64,000 nucleotides of DNA from Oceanobacillus profundus (GCF_003515705.1 NZ_QWEH01000012.1:1-64000), one strand, 5' to 3'; shown: positions 36,366-45,914, numbered from the stretch's first letter. Program-made: numbers and translations. The notes: generated by a model from the sequence alone, not told the origin.

Positions 36366-37361
36366 CTATTCTTTTAGTCCTTCTAATATCGAAAGGTTAA
36401 TCATCCCATCAATGTTATTGCTTGAAACATATTCAGCTTCTAAGCTGATGTCTGCCATTTCTTGAATCACTTGCTCATTAACAGAGGTTGTAACTTCCAA
36501 GTTATTAAATGCTGCTTCTACTTCATCGGCATTAAGCTCTTGTCCTGTGAGTTCTTTCAAATGCTCAATAACTAATGCTTGGCTTTCCTCTGGGTTTTTC
36601 TGGATAAATTCTACTGCGCGAAGGTGAGCTTTTAAATAAGACTCGGTCAATGCGTCATTTTCCATAAAATTCTCCGAAGCAGCAACTACTGTATTCGTAG
36701 ATTCTTTCCCCCATGCGAATTCATCCCAGTCAAGCAGTTTTTGTCCATTCGCTTGTGTTTCCAGCACATACCCCCATGGTTCCTGTGTTGCTGCAGCGTG
36801 TACGGAATCCTGTGAAAAAAGGGTGGTTGTGTCTGCGGGGGCAGCTGCATATAACTCAACAGTTCCACCACTTGTAGTCGGTGATAAATCAACCTCTTGC
36901 AGTGCTTTACGGAGCATCACATCCTGTGTGCTTCCAATAACAGGAATTGCAACGCGTTTTCCGTCTAAATCAGCAAGTTCAGTAACACCGCTGTCGTTAT
37001 CGGCAACTAAGACAGCACCGCCATTTACAGCACCAGATATAATGTGATAGCTTGGATCCTTTACATAGATGTTTAATAGTGGGCCAGGACCAACGGTACC
37101 AACATCAATTGTTTCTGTAGCCATTGCTTCCATAAATAACCCGCCATTTGTTACTGTCTTCGTTTTTAACGTAATATCCTCACCAAATTCTTCTTCAAAA
37201 TAACCGTTCTCTAAACCAACAATTGTTGCAATATGTGTCAAATTCGGGAAGTAGCCAATGGTTACTTCATTCGTCTCATTTTCTTCTGAAGATCCGCCAC
37301 ACGCTGATAAGAATACCAACATAGCTGTAAAAGCCATGCCCAGAATCGAATATCTACTCAA
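36366..37361 (-). CDS. ABC transporter substrate-binding lipoprotein (SsuA/NMT1 type)
   Basis: A 331-residue binding protein of the sulfonate/nitrate/taurine class. The TTG start at 37361 is preferred because GGAGGGG lies 7 nt before it; this gives a compact signal with lipobox VFLSAC. The mature part begins EVTIGYFPNLTHIATIVGLENGYF in the style of NMT1/SsuA proteins and has LDGKRVAIPVIGSTQDVMLRKAL. It should deliver an oxyanion such as a sulfonate to the permease encoded just upstream. The exact ligand cannot be read; nitrate, taurine or thiamine precursors are alternatives. Confidence 0.83.
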   Translation of the reverse strand: MSRYSILGMAFTAMLVFLSACGGSSEENETNEVTIGYFPNLTHIATIVGLENGYFEEEFGEDITLKTKTVTNGGLFMEAMATETIDVGTVGPGPLLNIYVKDPSYHIISGAVNGGAVLVADNDSGVTELADLDGKRVAIPVIGSTQDVMLRKALQEVDLSPTTSGGTVELYAAAPADTTTLFSQDSVHAAATQEPWGYVLETQANGQKLLDWDEFAWGKESTNTVVAASENFMENDALTESYLKAHLRAVEFIQKNPEESQALVIEHLKELTGQELNADEVEAAFNNLEVTTSVNEQVIQEMADISLEAEYVSSNNIDGMINLSILEGLKE

Positions 37362-37409
37362 TTTTTTACCCCTCCAAATGAAATACACAGTTTCATAGAT
37401 TCAGAAGTT

Positions 37410-38165
37410 TTAGGAAGACAATCCCCATTTTTTCTGAATACTTCGATCAAGCTTTGTGAAAACAACATTGTCAATAATTGTTCCAATAATTGCGATGATA
37501 ATCATCACAGATATAACTAAATCCATTTGACCTAACGAACGTCCTGTTTCAAGTAAATGACCAAGTCCACCACCAGCACCAAGTAATTCCCCGGCCATTA
37601 ACGCACGCCAGGAAAACGCCCAAGCTAACCGCATGCCAGAAATAATTTGTGGGACGGATGCAGGGATAATCACAGTTCGCAATAAATGAAATCCACTAGA
37701 ACCAAACGTTTTCGCAACCCGTTGATAGAGGGTAGGTACATTTTTAAATCCGCTCGTCGTATTCATGGTCATCGTCCACGTTGCACCAATTGTGACAACA
37801 AACAGGATCGCTGTTTCTCCAAGACCGAACCAGACAATTGCAAGTGGCAGCCACACAATACTAGGAATGGACTGTAATGCAACGACTAGAAATCCTAGTG
37901 TCTCATCAACAATTTTAAAACGCCATATTAAATAACCAAGGAATAGTCCAAGCGTTGATGCGATAATAAATCCAAAGAGCAGTCGCCCAATACTGCGAAA
38001 CATGGCTTCTGTGATTTGTCCACCAGTAATTCCTGTGAAAAGTGTTTCGAGCACCTGGAGTACTCCGGGAAACATAAAGTCCGGAACGGATGAAAGTCTA
38101 GATGCCACTTCCCATATCACCGCTAGAATCCCGATGAACAGAACCCGTCTTAAAGCTGTAATCAT
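37410..38165 (-). CDS. ABC transporter permease (SsuC/TauC type)
   Basis: A 251-residue permease with about six spans and the BPD_transp_1 EAA-type loop around FGSSGFHLLRTVIIPASVPQIISGMRLAWAF. The ATG at 38165 is chosen from a GGGAGGAG site 7 nt before it. The gene overlaps the ATPase gene by 68 nt, an unusually long overlap suggesting tight translational coupling. With the ATPase and binding protein it makes a complete importer. Confidence 0.87.
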   Translation of the reverse strand: MITALRRVLFIGILAVIWEVASRLSSVPDFMFPGVLQVLETLFTGITGGQITEAMFRSIGRLLFGFIIASTLGLFLGYLIWRFKIVDETLGFLVVALQSIPSIVWLPLAIVWFGLGETAILFVVTIGATWTMTMNTTSGFKNVPTLYQRVAKTFGSSGFHLLRTVIIPASVPQIISGMRLAWAFSWRALMAGELLGAGGGLGHLLETGRSLGQMDLVISVMIIIAIIGTIIDNVVFTKLDRSIQKKWGLSS

Positions 38166-38940
38166 CTCCAAGCTCCTCCCTTAGCACTTTTTCCATTTCT
38201 TCTTCTAATGCAGCAAGAATCTTTTGTTCCAAATCAAGTGTAATACTATCTGGGGTTACTCCGTCTTGCGTGGTTTGAACAGTAAACGCTGTTTTAATTT
38301 TTCCCGGTCGCGTCCCCATTACAATAACTTTTTGAGATAAAAGCACTGCTTCACGTATATTATGCGTAACAAATAAAACAGTCACTTTCGTTCTTCTCCA
38401 TATCTCAAGTAATTCGTGATGAAGCGTCATTCTTGTTTGTTCATCCAATGCAGCGAATGGTTCATCCATTAATAAAATATCAGGATCCATAACAAGAGCT
38501 CTTGCAATTGACACACGATGCTTCATTCCGCCAGATAGTTGATGCGGATAGGCACCAGCATAGTTGCTTAAATGAACAAGCTTCAGCATTTCTTTTGCCT
38601 TTTGTTCCGCCTCTTTTTTCGGTGTTTTTTTCAAAAGTAATCCATACATTACATTGTCCAGCACGGTTGCCCAAGGAAAAAGCCCATCCTCTTGAAACAC
38701 AACAACACGATCTGGACCTGGATTATTTACAGGTTCTCCAGCCACTTCAATTTTGCCCTTTGTCGCTTTATCCAGACCGGAAATTAAATAAAGTAATGTA
38801 GACTTTCCACAACCAGAAGGACCGACAATCGAAACAAACTGGCCTTTTTCAATATCAAAGCTTATATCATCCAAAACCTTCAATTTATCGTTTGTATTAT
38901 GTTGAAAACTTTTTTCAACACCCTTTAAAGTGAGATACAC
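38098..38940 (-). CDS. ABC transporter ATPase (SsuB/TauB type)
   Basis: A 280-residue nucleotide-binding protein with Walker A GPSGCGKST, the signature LSGGMKHRVSIARAL, Walker B ILLMDEPFAALD and the switch His in FVTHNIREAV. GTG at 38940 is preferred because AAAGGCGGTG lies 6 nt upstream; a longer frame opens at 38967. A promoter-like TTGACA on the minus strand (39015-39020) lies in the divergent region shared with larE. First gene of the ssuBCA-order operon. Confidence 0.88.
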   Translation of the reverse strand: MYLTLKGVEKSFQHNTNDKLKVLDDISFDIEKGQFVSIVGPSGCGKSTLLYLISGLDKATKGKIEVAGEPVNNPGPDRVVVFQEDGLFPWATVLDNVMYGLLLKKTPKKEAEQKAKEMLKLVHLSNYAGAYPHQLSGGMKHRVSIARALVMDPDILLMDEPFAALDEQTRMTLHHELLEIWRRTKVTVLFVTHNIREAVLLSQKVIVMGTRPGKIKTAFTVQTTQDGVTPDSITLDLEQKILAALEEEMEKVLREELGDDYSFKTGSVHRDSSGDMGSGI

Positions 38941-39043
38941 TATATTCACCGCCTTTATATAATTCATAGTAATATTATAGGTTTTATTTATAATATGTAG
39001 CCAACGCTTAAATTTGTCAACTAAATATTATTAAGCGATTTCA

Positions 39044-39072
39044 TTGACAGTGTTTTGTTTGGACGATAAACT
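39044..39072 (+). promoter_or_regulatory. Probable SigA promoter of larE
   Basis: TTGACA (39044-39049), 17-bp spacer, TAAACT (39067-39072). It lies back to back with the probable promoter of the ABC operon on the other strand. Confidence 0.6.
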
Positions 39073-39134
39073 AATAGTGAAAGAATTGTTTATGTTATAA
39101 TGGTTTTAACTATATACAAAGTGAGGCGAAGCAA

Positions 39135-39968
39135 ATGAGTAATTCAATGGATCAAAAAAACAGTCAGCTTGGTCAAATCCTTACTGATATGGGCCGTGTA
39201 ATGGTTGCGTTTTCAGGTGGAGTGGACAGTTCATTTCTATTAAAGCGTGCCCAGCAGGAATTAGGTGACGATGTGCTAGCAGTAGTAGTAGCATCTGAGC
39301 TTTTCCGACAAGAGGAATTCGATGGAGCAGTAGAGCTTGCTGAAAAAATGGGTGTACGTGTCCTAAAAACAGAAATGAAAGAATTAGATAATCCAGCAAT
39401 TGTAGCAAATACACCAGACAGCTGGTACCATAGTAAAAAAATGCTTTACGTGCGGCTGAATGAATTAGCTGAAGAGCTAGGTTACCCGTATGTATTGGAT
39501 GGCATGATAATGGATGATATGGATGATTTTCGGCCAGGCCTGAAAGCGAGAACGGAAGAAGGCGCACGCAGTGTCTTACAAGAAGTTGGCCTTTATAAAA
39601 ACGAAATTCGAGAGCTATCAAAGCAATTGGAAGTACCTGTTTGGAATAAGCCTGCGTCTTGCAGTCTAGCATCTCGATTCCCATATGGAACAGAAATTAA
39701 TCGTCAAAAAATTAACCAAGTTAATGAGGCGGAGCTTTTCCTGATTAAGCTTGGATTTGATATGGTACGTGTACGTTATCATGAAAATGTTGCAAGAATT
39801 GAAGTTACAGAAGATTCAATAGTAGATTTACTCAACCAACGCGAGCAAATCCAATTAAAACTTGTATCATTAGGTTTTGATTATGTATCTGTTGATTTAA
39901 AAGGCTATCGAACAGGAAGCATGAATGAAGTATTGCCGAAAGAGCAATTAGAAACTGAGGTAGGTTAA
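39135..39968 (+). CDS. LarE-type ATP-dependent sacrificial sulfur transferase
   Basis: A 277-residue PP-loop enzyme. The ATP-binding motif is SGGVDSS (27-33), and the region KPASCSLASRFPYG carries C176, at the position of the sulfur-donating Cys176 of Lactiplantibacillus LarE. LarE builds the nickel-pincer cofactor of lactate racemase by giving up its own cysteine sulfur. The partners larB, larC and larA are not in the window, so the protein may work with genes elsewhere or on another substrate. It stands alone, divergent from a sulfonate-type importer. Confidence 0.85.
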   Translation: MSNSMDQKNSQLGQILTDMGRVMVAFSGGVDSSFLLKRAQQELGDDVLAVVVASELFRQEEFDGAVELAEKMGVRVLKTEMKELDNPAIVANTPDSWYHSKKMLYVRLNELAEELGYPYVLDGMIMDDMDDFRPGLKARTEEGARSVLQEVGLYKNEIRELSKQLEVPVWNKPASCSLASRFPYGTEINRQKINQVNEAELFLIKLGFDMVRVRYHENVARIEVTEDSIVDLLNQREQIQLKLVSLGFDYVSVDLKGYRTGSMNEVLPKEQLETEVG

Positions 39969-40022
39969 AAAAGAAGAGAGCCGTTCGTTACCTAATAGGT
40001 GCGGACGGTTCTCTTCTTTTTA
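39969..40022. terminator. Bidirectional terminator after larE
   Basis: AAGAAGAGAGCCGT (39971-39984) pairs with ACGGTTCTCTTCTT with one wobble, flanked by A and T runs, between convergent genes. Confidence 0.85.
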
Positions 40023-40050
40023 ATCAAATACGAGTATTTCCAGTTTCTGA

Positions 40051-41421
40051 TTATCGATTCATCTGTAGAAATAACTGTTGGTATGCGGTAGCTTCTTCTT
40101 GTTGCCCGAGCTGATTATAAATTTTTGATAAGTACGACACTGGCTTTGGATTATTTGGATGCATTTCCATTTCCCATTTGAAGCAGTCGATCGATTTTTC
40201 TAATTGCTGAAAATGAACATAGAGTTCGCCCAGCGCAAATTGCTGATCGGGGTCTTCTGTCATTGTTTGCATCTTTCTTAGCTTTTGTTCGATAGGTAAA
40301 TGGAAATTGGCTTTACGAAAAGCCTCGGTCCAGTCTAAAATATCATGAAGAGAATAATGGTTAAAAAATGCAGTAACGAATGGTGTGACTAACTTATCTA
40401 ATATACGGGCATCGAAGCTGCATAATGTAAGCAATCTTGTTTTAGACAATTGATAGTGAGAAGAGAGCACATCGGAATCAGCTTGCTCAAATCGGGTGAT
40501 AATAGCGTCCATTTGTTCAGGGGTTGGTTGGAAATCAGTCTTAAATAGGAAGTGAACGAAGTCATTTGCCTTTCCAGTGGATAAAAGCAGTTGCATACTC
40601 TTTTCTCGAATGGCAGCGTGCTGCTTTAGTTGTTGTAAAATTAAAAGCTGATCGTCTAAAGAGAAGTTTTCTAATAGAAATATGACGGTGGAGTTGTTTT
40701 CTTCTGAATCATGTAATTGGAGCAATTCACTTCTTACTGCAAGTTCATCAAGAAGGCGGTTTTGCTCACGATATAATTGAAAGAGTAATTTTAGGAAGGT
40801 TTGATTACCTTTAAAACTTTCGAAAGAAGCTTCGAAATAAATTGGGTCCTTTTCGTAAAGGGTTGTCATGTTTTGATAGATTGGTTTATAAGTTTGAAAT
40901 TGCAAGTTGTGCAGCATATCATGAGCAAATTTATTATTTGGATATGCAAGGCTGTAGCAATTCAACAGTTTATAGGCAGCGAAATGTTGGCCATTTCTGC
41001 GATATTCATAAAATGTTTGTCTAAATAATTTATGGGTGGATTCCAATTTTATAAATGAATCGAAATAGGAAAAGATAAGCGCAGTTTCAAGCGTTGTGTA
41101 TTTTTTTTGAATGCTTTTATAAAGCTGATTAAATGAAATGAGGTGGAAGGATTTCTGTTTTTTGATTAGAGTCCTAGTAATTGGATGCTCACCCAGGTAG
41201 CGAATACCATTCTTAAATGCTTGATGAACATGAGAGTTAATTTTAATTTGATTACGTTTTGCCCCGTTAATAAAATTATTTTTATAAAAAATCAAATAAT
41301 AATAGTTGCTATTTTTATCGGTGGCTTCTAACACTTTGCTCTGTTTGTAGAAAACAAGCTGGGTTGCTGTTAGGTGTATTTTTTTCTTGTTCAACTGGAC
41401 TTGAAATTGCATTTTCGTCAT
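40051..41421 (-). CDS. Large hypothetical protein with C-terminal TPR-like repeats
   Basis: A 456-residue helical protein with no family I can name. The C-terminal 70 residues (QQFALGELYVHFQQLEKSI and PKPVSYLSKIYNQLGQQEEA) look like two TPR units. An AGGAGGAGG site before the ATG indicates strong translation. It is rich in Gln, Lys and aromatic residues and has no signal peptide or membrane span, so it should be cytoplasmic. A scaffold role is a guess only. Confidence 0.65.
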   Translation of the reverse strand: MTKMQFQVQLNKKKIHLTATQLVFYKQSKVLEATDKNSNYYYLIFYKNNFINGAKRNQIKINSHVHQAFKNGIRYLGEHPITRTLIKKQKSFHLISFNQLYKSIQKKYTTLETALIFSYFDSFIKLESTHKLFRQTFYEYRRNGQHFAAYKLLNCYSLAYPNNKFAHDMLHNLQFQTYKPIYQNMTTLYEKDPIYFEASFESFKGNQTFLKLLFQLYREQNRLLDELAVRSELLQLHDSEENNSTVIFLLENFSLDDQLLILQQLKQHAAIREKSMQLLLSTGKANDFVHFLFKTDFQPTPEQMDAIITRFEQADSDVLSSHYQLSKTRLLTLCSFDARILDKLVTPFVTAFFNHYSLHDILDWTEAFRKANFHLPIEQKLRKMQTMTEDPDQQFALGELYVHFQQLEKSIDCFKWEMEMHPNNPKPVSYLSKIYNQLGQQEEATAYQQLFLQMNR

Positions 41422-41479
41422 CGTAGAACCTCCTCCTAGTTAATTCTATCTTACCATACTTAATCGATATCCTCGAATT

Positions 41480-41509
41480 TTGATATTTCTAATCCTATTC
41501 TGATATAAT
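41480..41509 (+). promoter_or_regulatory. Probable SigA promoter of the acyl-CoA synthetase gene
   Basis: TTGATA (41480-41485), 18-bp spacer, TATAAT (41504-41509), with the start codon 40 nt downstream. Confidence 0.6.
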
Positions 41510-41549
41510 GATTAGGAGTTAGTATCAGGTTCTAAATGGAGGTTATAAA

Positions 41550-43127
41550 ATGAAAAAGGAACATTTAATTGCACCGGAAATGTATAATATTGTGATGGAA
41601 ATAGAAAAATACGCCAATGAATCAGATCGAAAGGCAATTATATGGGAAGATGAACAGGGGAACAGAAAAGAAATTACATATCAAGTACTTATGCGAAATG
41701 CAAACCGGATTGGAAATACTTTTCTTGAACATGGGCTTAAGAAAGGTGATAAATTATTGGTCATGATGCCCCGGATTATCGAGACCTATGAAGTGTATCT
41801 TGCTGCATTAAAGGCAGGAATTATAATTATCCCTTCTTCAGAAATGCTGCGGACAAAAGATTTGCAATACCGGATTACGCACGGAGAAGTACGGGCTATT
41901 GTAAGTTATGCTGATTATGTAGATCAATTCAAAGCTATAGAAGAGTATCCAACACTTATGAAGTTTTCTGTTGGTGAAAAAGCTGAAGATTGGAGTCTGC
42001 TTGATGAAATAAAAGAAAATGCATCAGATGAGCTAGAAATGGTAGCAACTACAAGAGATGATATCGCATTTTTACCTTACACTTCTGGAACAACAGGTAA
42101 TCCTAAGGCAGTTATGCATTCTCATGGTTGGGGGTATGCACATATGCAAACAGCTCCAGCAAACTGGTTGAGTATACAAAACGGTGATACTGTTTGGGCA
42201 ACTGCAGCTCCAGGTTGGCAAAAATGGGTATGGAGTCCGTTTTTATCTGTACTCGGTTCTGGTGCGACAGGCTTTGTCTATAACGGGAAATTTAGTCCAA
42301 AAAAATACCTAACCTTATTAGAGGATAATCAAGTCAACGTATTCTGCTGTACACCGACAGAATATAGACTAATGGCGAAGTTGGATAACCTTTCTGAATA
42401 CAGCCTTTCAGCATTACATAGTGCAGTTTCTGCTGGAGAACCATTGAATCGTGAAGTGATTGACAAGTTCGAAAAATATTTTGGCGTTACCGTTCGTGAT
42501 GGCTACGGTCAAACGGAGAATACACTGCTCCTTGGATTTTTAAAAGGAATGAAAGTAAAGCCTGGATCGATGGGAAAACCAACACCGGGAAATGGTGTGC
42601 AGCTAATTGATGAGGACTGTAATCCAGTTTCTGTTGGAAAAGTTGGAGATATTGCAATTCCGCTAGATACACCAGCATTATTTAAATCATATTATAAGGA
42701 TCCAGAGCGTACCAAAAAATCGCAACGAGGTAATTTTTACATTACAGGAGACCAAGCCAAAATAGATGAGGAAGGCTATTTCTGGTTTGAGGGTAGAAAC
42801 GACGATATTATCGTGAGCTCTGGTTATACAATTGGACCGTTTGAGGTAGAAGATGCATTGACAAAGCATCCAGCGGTAAAGGAATGTGCAGTAGTTGCAA
42901 GCCCAGATGAAATTCGGGGGAATGTAGTAAAAGCATTTATTGTTTTGCAAGATCGTGAAGATGCGAATAACCCAAATCTAATAAAAGAATTACAAAACCA
43001 TGTGAAGCAGTCAACTGCACCATATAAATATCCAAGGAAAATTGAATTTATTGAGGAACTTCCCAAAACTTCTTCCGGAAAAATTCGCCGGGTGGAATTG
43101 AGACAATATGAAAAAAATAATGCATAA
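41550..43127 (+). CDS. Acyl-CoA synthetase, MbcS/YtcI-like
   Basis: A 525-residue AMP-forming ligase closer to acetyl/medium-chain synthetases than to the two ligases of the first operon. Motifs are YTSGTTGNPKAVMHSH, WATAAPGWQKWVWSPF (the acetyl-CoA-synthetase-like stretch), DGYGQTENTLL, GRNDDIIVSSGYTIGPFEVE and PKTSSGKIRR with the catalytic lysine. Homologues YtcI and staphylococcal MbcS activate short branched acids for lipid synthesis. It is monocistronic, with its own promoter and terminator. Confidence 0.85.
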   Translation: MKKEHLIAPEMYNIVMEIEKYANESDRKAIIWEDEQGNRKEITYQVLMRNANRIGNTFLEHGLKKGDKLLVMMPRIIETYEVYLAALKAGIIIIPSSEMLRTKDLQYRITHGEVRAIVSYADYVDQFKAIEEYPTLMKFSVGEKAEDWSLLDEIKENASDELEMVATTRDDIAFLPYTSGTTGNPKAVMHSHGWGYAHMQTAPANWLSIQNGDTVWATAAPGWQKWVWSPFLSVLGSGATGFVYNGKFSPKKYLTLLEDNQVNVFCCTPTEYRLMAKLDNLSEYSLSALHSAVSAGEPLNREVIDKFEKYFGVTVRDGYGQTENTLLLGFLKGMKVKPGSMGKPTPGNGVQLIDEDCNPVSVGKVGDIAIPLDTPALFKSYYKDPERTKKSQRGNFYITGDQAKIDEEGYFWFEGRNDDIIVSSGYTIGPFEVEDALTKHPAVKECAVVASPDEIRGNVVKAFIVLQDREDANNPNLIKELQNHVKQSTAPYKYPRKIEFIEELPKTSSGKIRRVELRQYEKNNA

Positions 43128-43137
43128 AAACAATAAG

Positions 43138-43167
43138 ACGAAGAGATGATCAATCTCTTCGTTTTGT
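43138..43167 (+). terminator. Terminator after the acyl-CoA synthetase gene
   Basis: ACGAAGAGA (43138-43146) pairs perfectly with TCTCTTCGT (43154-43162), followed by TTT. Confidence 0.85.
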
Positions 43168-43216
43168 TCATTTCATTGAATTAGTCATGATAAAATAGAA
43201 AAAGGAGTGTGAAAAA

Positions 43217-44182
43217 ATGAAAATAGTTGATACACATTGTGACGCGCTTTTAAAGTTGCAGCTTTCGAAAAGAGGGCAATATGGAAACCAGTTATCTCTG
43301 GATTTTCGTACAGCCCCTGAATTACAAACGAATTTATTCCGTTTAACTAAGGGAAATGTCATGCTTCAATTTTTTGCTGTCTTTATTCCACCGCATGTAC
43401 CATCAGATGAAAAGTGGCAGCATGCTTTAGAACAAATTGATCTATTTCATACGGAGATTATCAATAAAAACCCGAAGATGAAGCATATTAAAAAATGGAA
43501 CGAACTAGCTTCCCTGAAGCCAGGGGAAATTGGTGCAGTCTTGACATTAGAAGGAGCCGATGCATTTGGCAATGATTTAATGAAGCTTCGGCAGCTATAT
43601 CGCTTTGGTGTTCTATCTATTGGGTTAACGTGGAATAATGCCAATCTTTGCGCGGATGGTGCAGAAGAGCCTCGTGGCGGTGGATTAACATTGTTCGGTA
43701 AAGAGGTCGTTCAATTGAACAATGCTCAAAAGGTGTTTACAGACGTTGCACATTCAACAGTGAACGGATTTTGGGATATTATTGAGCATGCTGATTATCC
43801 AATTGCCAGTCATTGCAATGCAAGAGCGATTTGCAATCACCCTAGGAATTTGGATGATGAACAAATCAAAGCATTGATTACCAATAATGGACTTATTCAT
43901 GTTGTCTTTTATCCTCCCTTTATTCATAAAGATAAAGAGGAAGCTCAAATAGATGATTTATTGAAACATATTGAGCATATTTGCGCACTTGGTGGTGTAC
44001 AGAATATTGGGTTTGGATCGGACTTCGATGGGATATCAAACTTTGTTACAGGATTAGAGGATGCTTCGTCATATCCAACTCTTATTGAAAAACTTCTACA
44101 TTATTATTCAGAGGATGAGGTTAAGGGTTTTAGTTATCAAAACTTTTTAGAACATCATATGGTTAAAGAATCAGTTCAATAA
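43217..44182 (+). CDS. Membrane (renal) dipeptidase, peptidase M19
   Basis: A 321-residue M19 zinc dipeptidase. Metal ligands are visible in THCDAL (H7, D9), LEGADAF (Glu), ASHCNARAICNHPRNL (His) and GFGSDFDGI. Despite the family name it has no signal peptide and should be cytoplasmic. It hydrolyses dipeptides, including D-residue ones. It is followed 82 nt later by a peptide-type binding protein, so the two may scavenge peptides together. An AAAGGAG site precedes the ATG. Confidence 0.88.
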   Translation: MKIVDTHCDALLKLQLSKRGQYGNQLSLDFRTAPELQTNLFRLTKGNVMLQFFAVFIPPHVPSDEKWQHALEQIDLFHTEIINKNPKMKHIKKWNELASLKPGEIGAVLTLEGADAFGNDLMKLRQLYRFGVLSIGLTWNNANLCADGAEEPRGGGLTLFGKEVVQLNNAQKVFTDVAHSTVNGFWDIIEHADYPIASHCNARAICNHPRNLDDEQIKALITNNGLIHVVFYPPFIHKDKEEAQIDDLLKHIEHICALGGVQNIGFGSDFDGISNFVTGLEDASSYPTLIEKLLHYYSEDEVKGFSYQNFLEHHMVKESVQ

Positions 44183-44264
44183 GTGACAAAAGTTTGAAAT
44201 TAAAGATTAATTTCGATATATTAAATGAGTTAAACTACATAAACGAATAAGGAGAAAACAGCAC

Positions 44265-45869
44265 ATGAGAATGCGGAAGAAATCTTATATTTTAATCTTT
44301 TTAATTGGCTTTCTAAGCATCGCGCTTGTTGCTTGTGCAAGCGAACCTAATGATGTAGATGATGCAGATGAAGGAAACCCAGATGGACAAACAACACAAG
44401 GTGGCGATTTAATTATTGCCAAGCAATCTGATGTGGTGTCACTTGATCCAGCTGCATCAAATGATACGCCATCTAGTGATGTACAGCGCAATATCTTTGA
44501 AACACTCGTAACACAAGATGAAAATATGGAGAACCAGCCATTGCTTGCCGAAAGCTGGGAGCAAATTGATGATACAACATGGGTATTTAAGCTTCGCGAG
44601 GGAATCACATTCCATGATGGTTCTGATTTTAACGCGGAGGCAGTGAAAGCAAATATCGATCGTACACTTGACCCGGAAGTTGGATCACCAAGAGCGATTA
44701 TGTACAACATGATTACGGAAGTAGAAGTAATCGATAATTATATCGTTCAATTTAAAACAGCGTATCCATTCGCACCACTTCCAGCACATCTTGCACATCC
44801 TGGTGGAGTGATGATTTCAAAAGAACAAATTGAAGAAGATTATGCTGCGATGGAAAATGGCGAAAATCCTGGAACTGTCATTAGTGCAAACCCACAAGGA
44901 ACAGGGCCATTTGTCTATGATGAGTGGCAGCCAGGCCAATTTGTACGCTTGTTAAAAAATGAAGATTATTGGGGTGAGCCTGCAGTACTAGATTCGGTAA
45001 CATTTAAAGTTGTTGCGGAAGATTTAACTCGTATCGCAGAACTTGAAACTGGTGATGCGGATATTACAAATCCACTGAGTCCATCAGATGTTAGCCAAAT
45101 CGAAGCAACAGATGGCTTATCCGTTCAACGCCAAGAAAGCTCTGCATTATCTTATTTGGGATTTAATATGGCAAAGGAACCATTTGATGATGCACGTGTA
45201 AGAAAAGCAATCTCAATGGCAATTGATAAAGAGCAAATTATTGAGGGGATTTATGATGGTATAGGAATACCTGCAAAAGGTCCAATCGCTCCGAATGTAT
45301 TTGGTTATAGTGAAGAGGTTACGGGTCTTGATTATAATGTGGAAGCTGCGAGGGATTTGCTAACTGAAGCTGGGTTCGAAGACGGCTTCTCAACAACTAT
45401 CTGGACGAACGATGATCGCCAGCGGATAGATACTGCAACAAATATTCAGGCTCAGCTTAGGGAAATTGGAATTACTGCTGAAGTGGAAATCCTGGAGTGG
45501 GGAGCAATGCTTGAGCAAACAGCTAATGGCGAACACGATATGTTTGTCTTCGGCTGGACAACGGTTACTGGTGATGCAGATAATGGACTATATCCGTTAC
45601 TCCATTCAGATAACCTGGGTAATGCTGGGAATCGTACGTTTACCGAAGATGAAGAGCTTGATGAACTATTAGAACAAGCCCGCCAAACTGTTGATCCCAA
45701 TGAGCGGTTGGAACTCTATCGTCAAGTACAGGAACTATTAGTTGAAATTGCACCAATGGTTTACATCCATCATCAGGAATATTTAATGGGCGTAAATGAA
45801 GACGTGAATGGTCTAACGCAAATGCCGACACAGCTTTTAAACCTGAAAGATGTATATATGAAACAATAA
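44265..45869 (+). CDS. Peptide/glutathione-type ABC substrate-binding lipoprotein (SBP_bac_5)
   Basis: A 534-residue family 5 binding lipoprotein with lipobox ALVAC (cysteine near residue 24), an acidic linker (NDVDDADEGNPDG) and the family-5 body: VVSLDPAASNDTPSSDVQRN, WVFKLREGITFHDGSDFNAEAV and YLGFNMAKEPFDDARVRKAIS. It resembles GsiB/DppE-type proteins. No permease or ATPase gene is adjacent: a terminator follows directly, so it is an orphan that must share a permease encoded elsewhere. The dipeptidase upstream suggests di- or tripeptides. Confidence 0.87.
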   Translation: MRMRKKSYILIFLIGFLSIALVACASEPNDVDDADEGNPDGQTTQGGDLIIAKQSDVVSLDPAASNDTPSSDVQRNIFETLVTQDENMENQPLLAESWEQIDDTTWVFKLREGITFHDGSDFNAEAVKANIDRTLDPEVGSPRAIMYNMITEVEVIDNYIVQFKTAYPFAPLPAHLAHPGGVMISKEQIEEDYAAMENGENPGTVISANPQGTGPFVYDEWQPGQFVRLLKNEDYWGEPAVLDSVTFKVVAEDLTRIAELETGDADITNPLSPSDVSQIEATDGLSVQRQESSALSYLGFNMAKEPFDDARVRKAISMAIDKEQIIEGIYDGIGIPAKGPIAPNVFGYSEEVTGLDYNVEAARDLLTEAGFEDGFSTTIWTNDDRQRIDTATNIQAQLREIGITAEVEILEWGAMLEQTANGEHDMFVFGWTTVTGDADNGLYPLLHSDNLGNAGNRTFTEDEELDELLEQARQTVDPNERLELYRQVQELLVEIAPMVYIHHQEYLMGVNEDVNGLTQMPTQLLNLKDVYMKQ

Positions 45870-45873
45870 CATA

Positions 45874-45914
45874 ACTCCTTCTAAGGTGATATATCTTAGA
45901 AGGAAGTTTTTTAT
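45874..45914 (+). terminator. Terminator after the binding-protein gene
   Basis: ACTCCTTCTAAG (45874-45885) pairs with CTTAGAAGGAAGT (45895-45907), followed by TTTTT. The remaining gap to 46242 shows no gene; a 67-codon minus frame there is not supported. Confidence 0.85.

Noticed and set aside
39181-39684. 167-codon minus frame opposite larE
   Set aside because: Antisense shadow of a clear LarE protein; Leu/His-rich nonsense translation.
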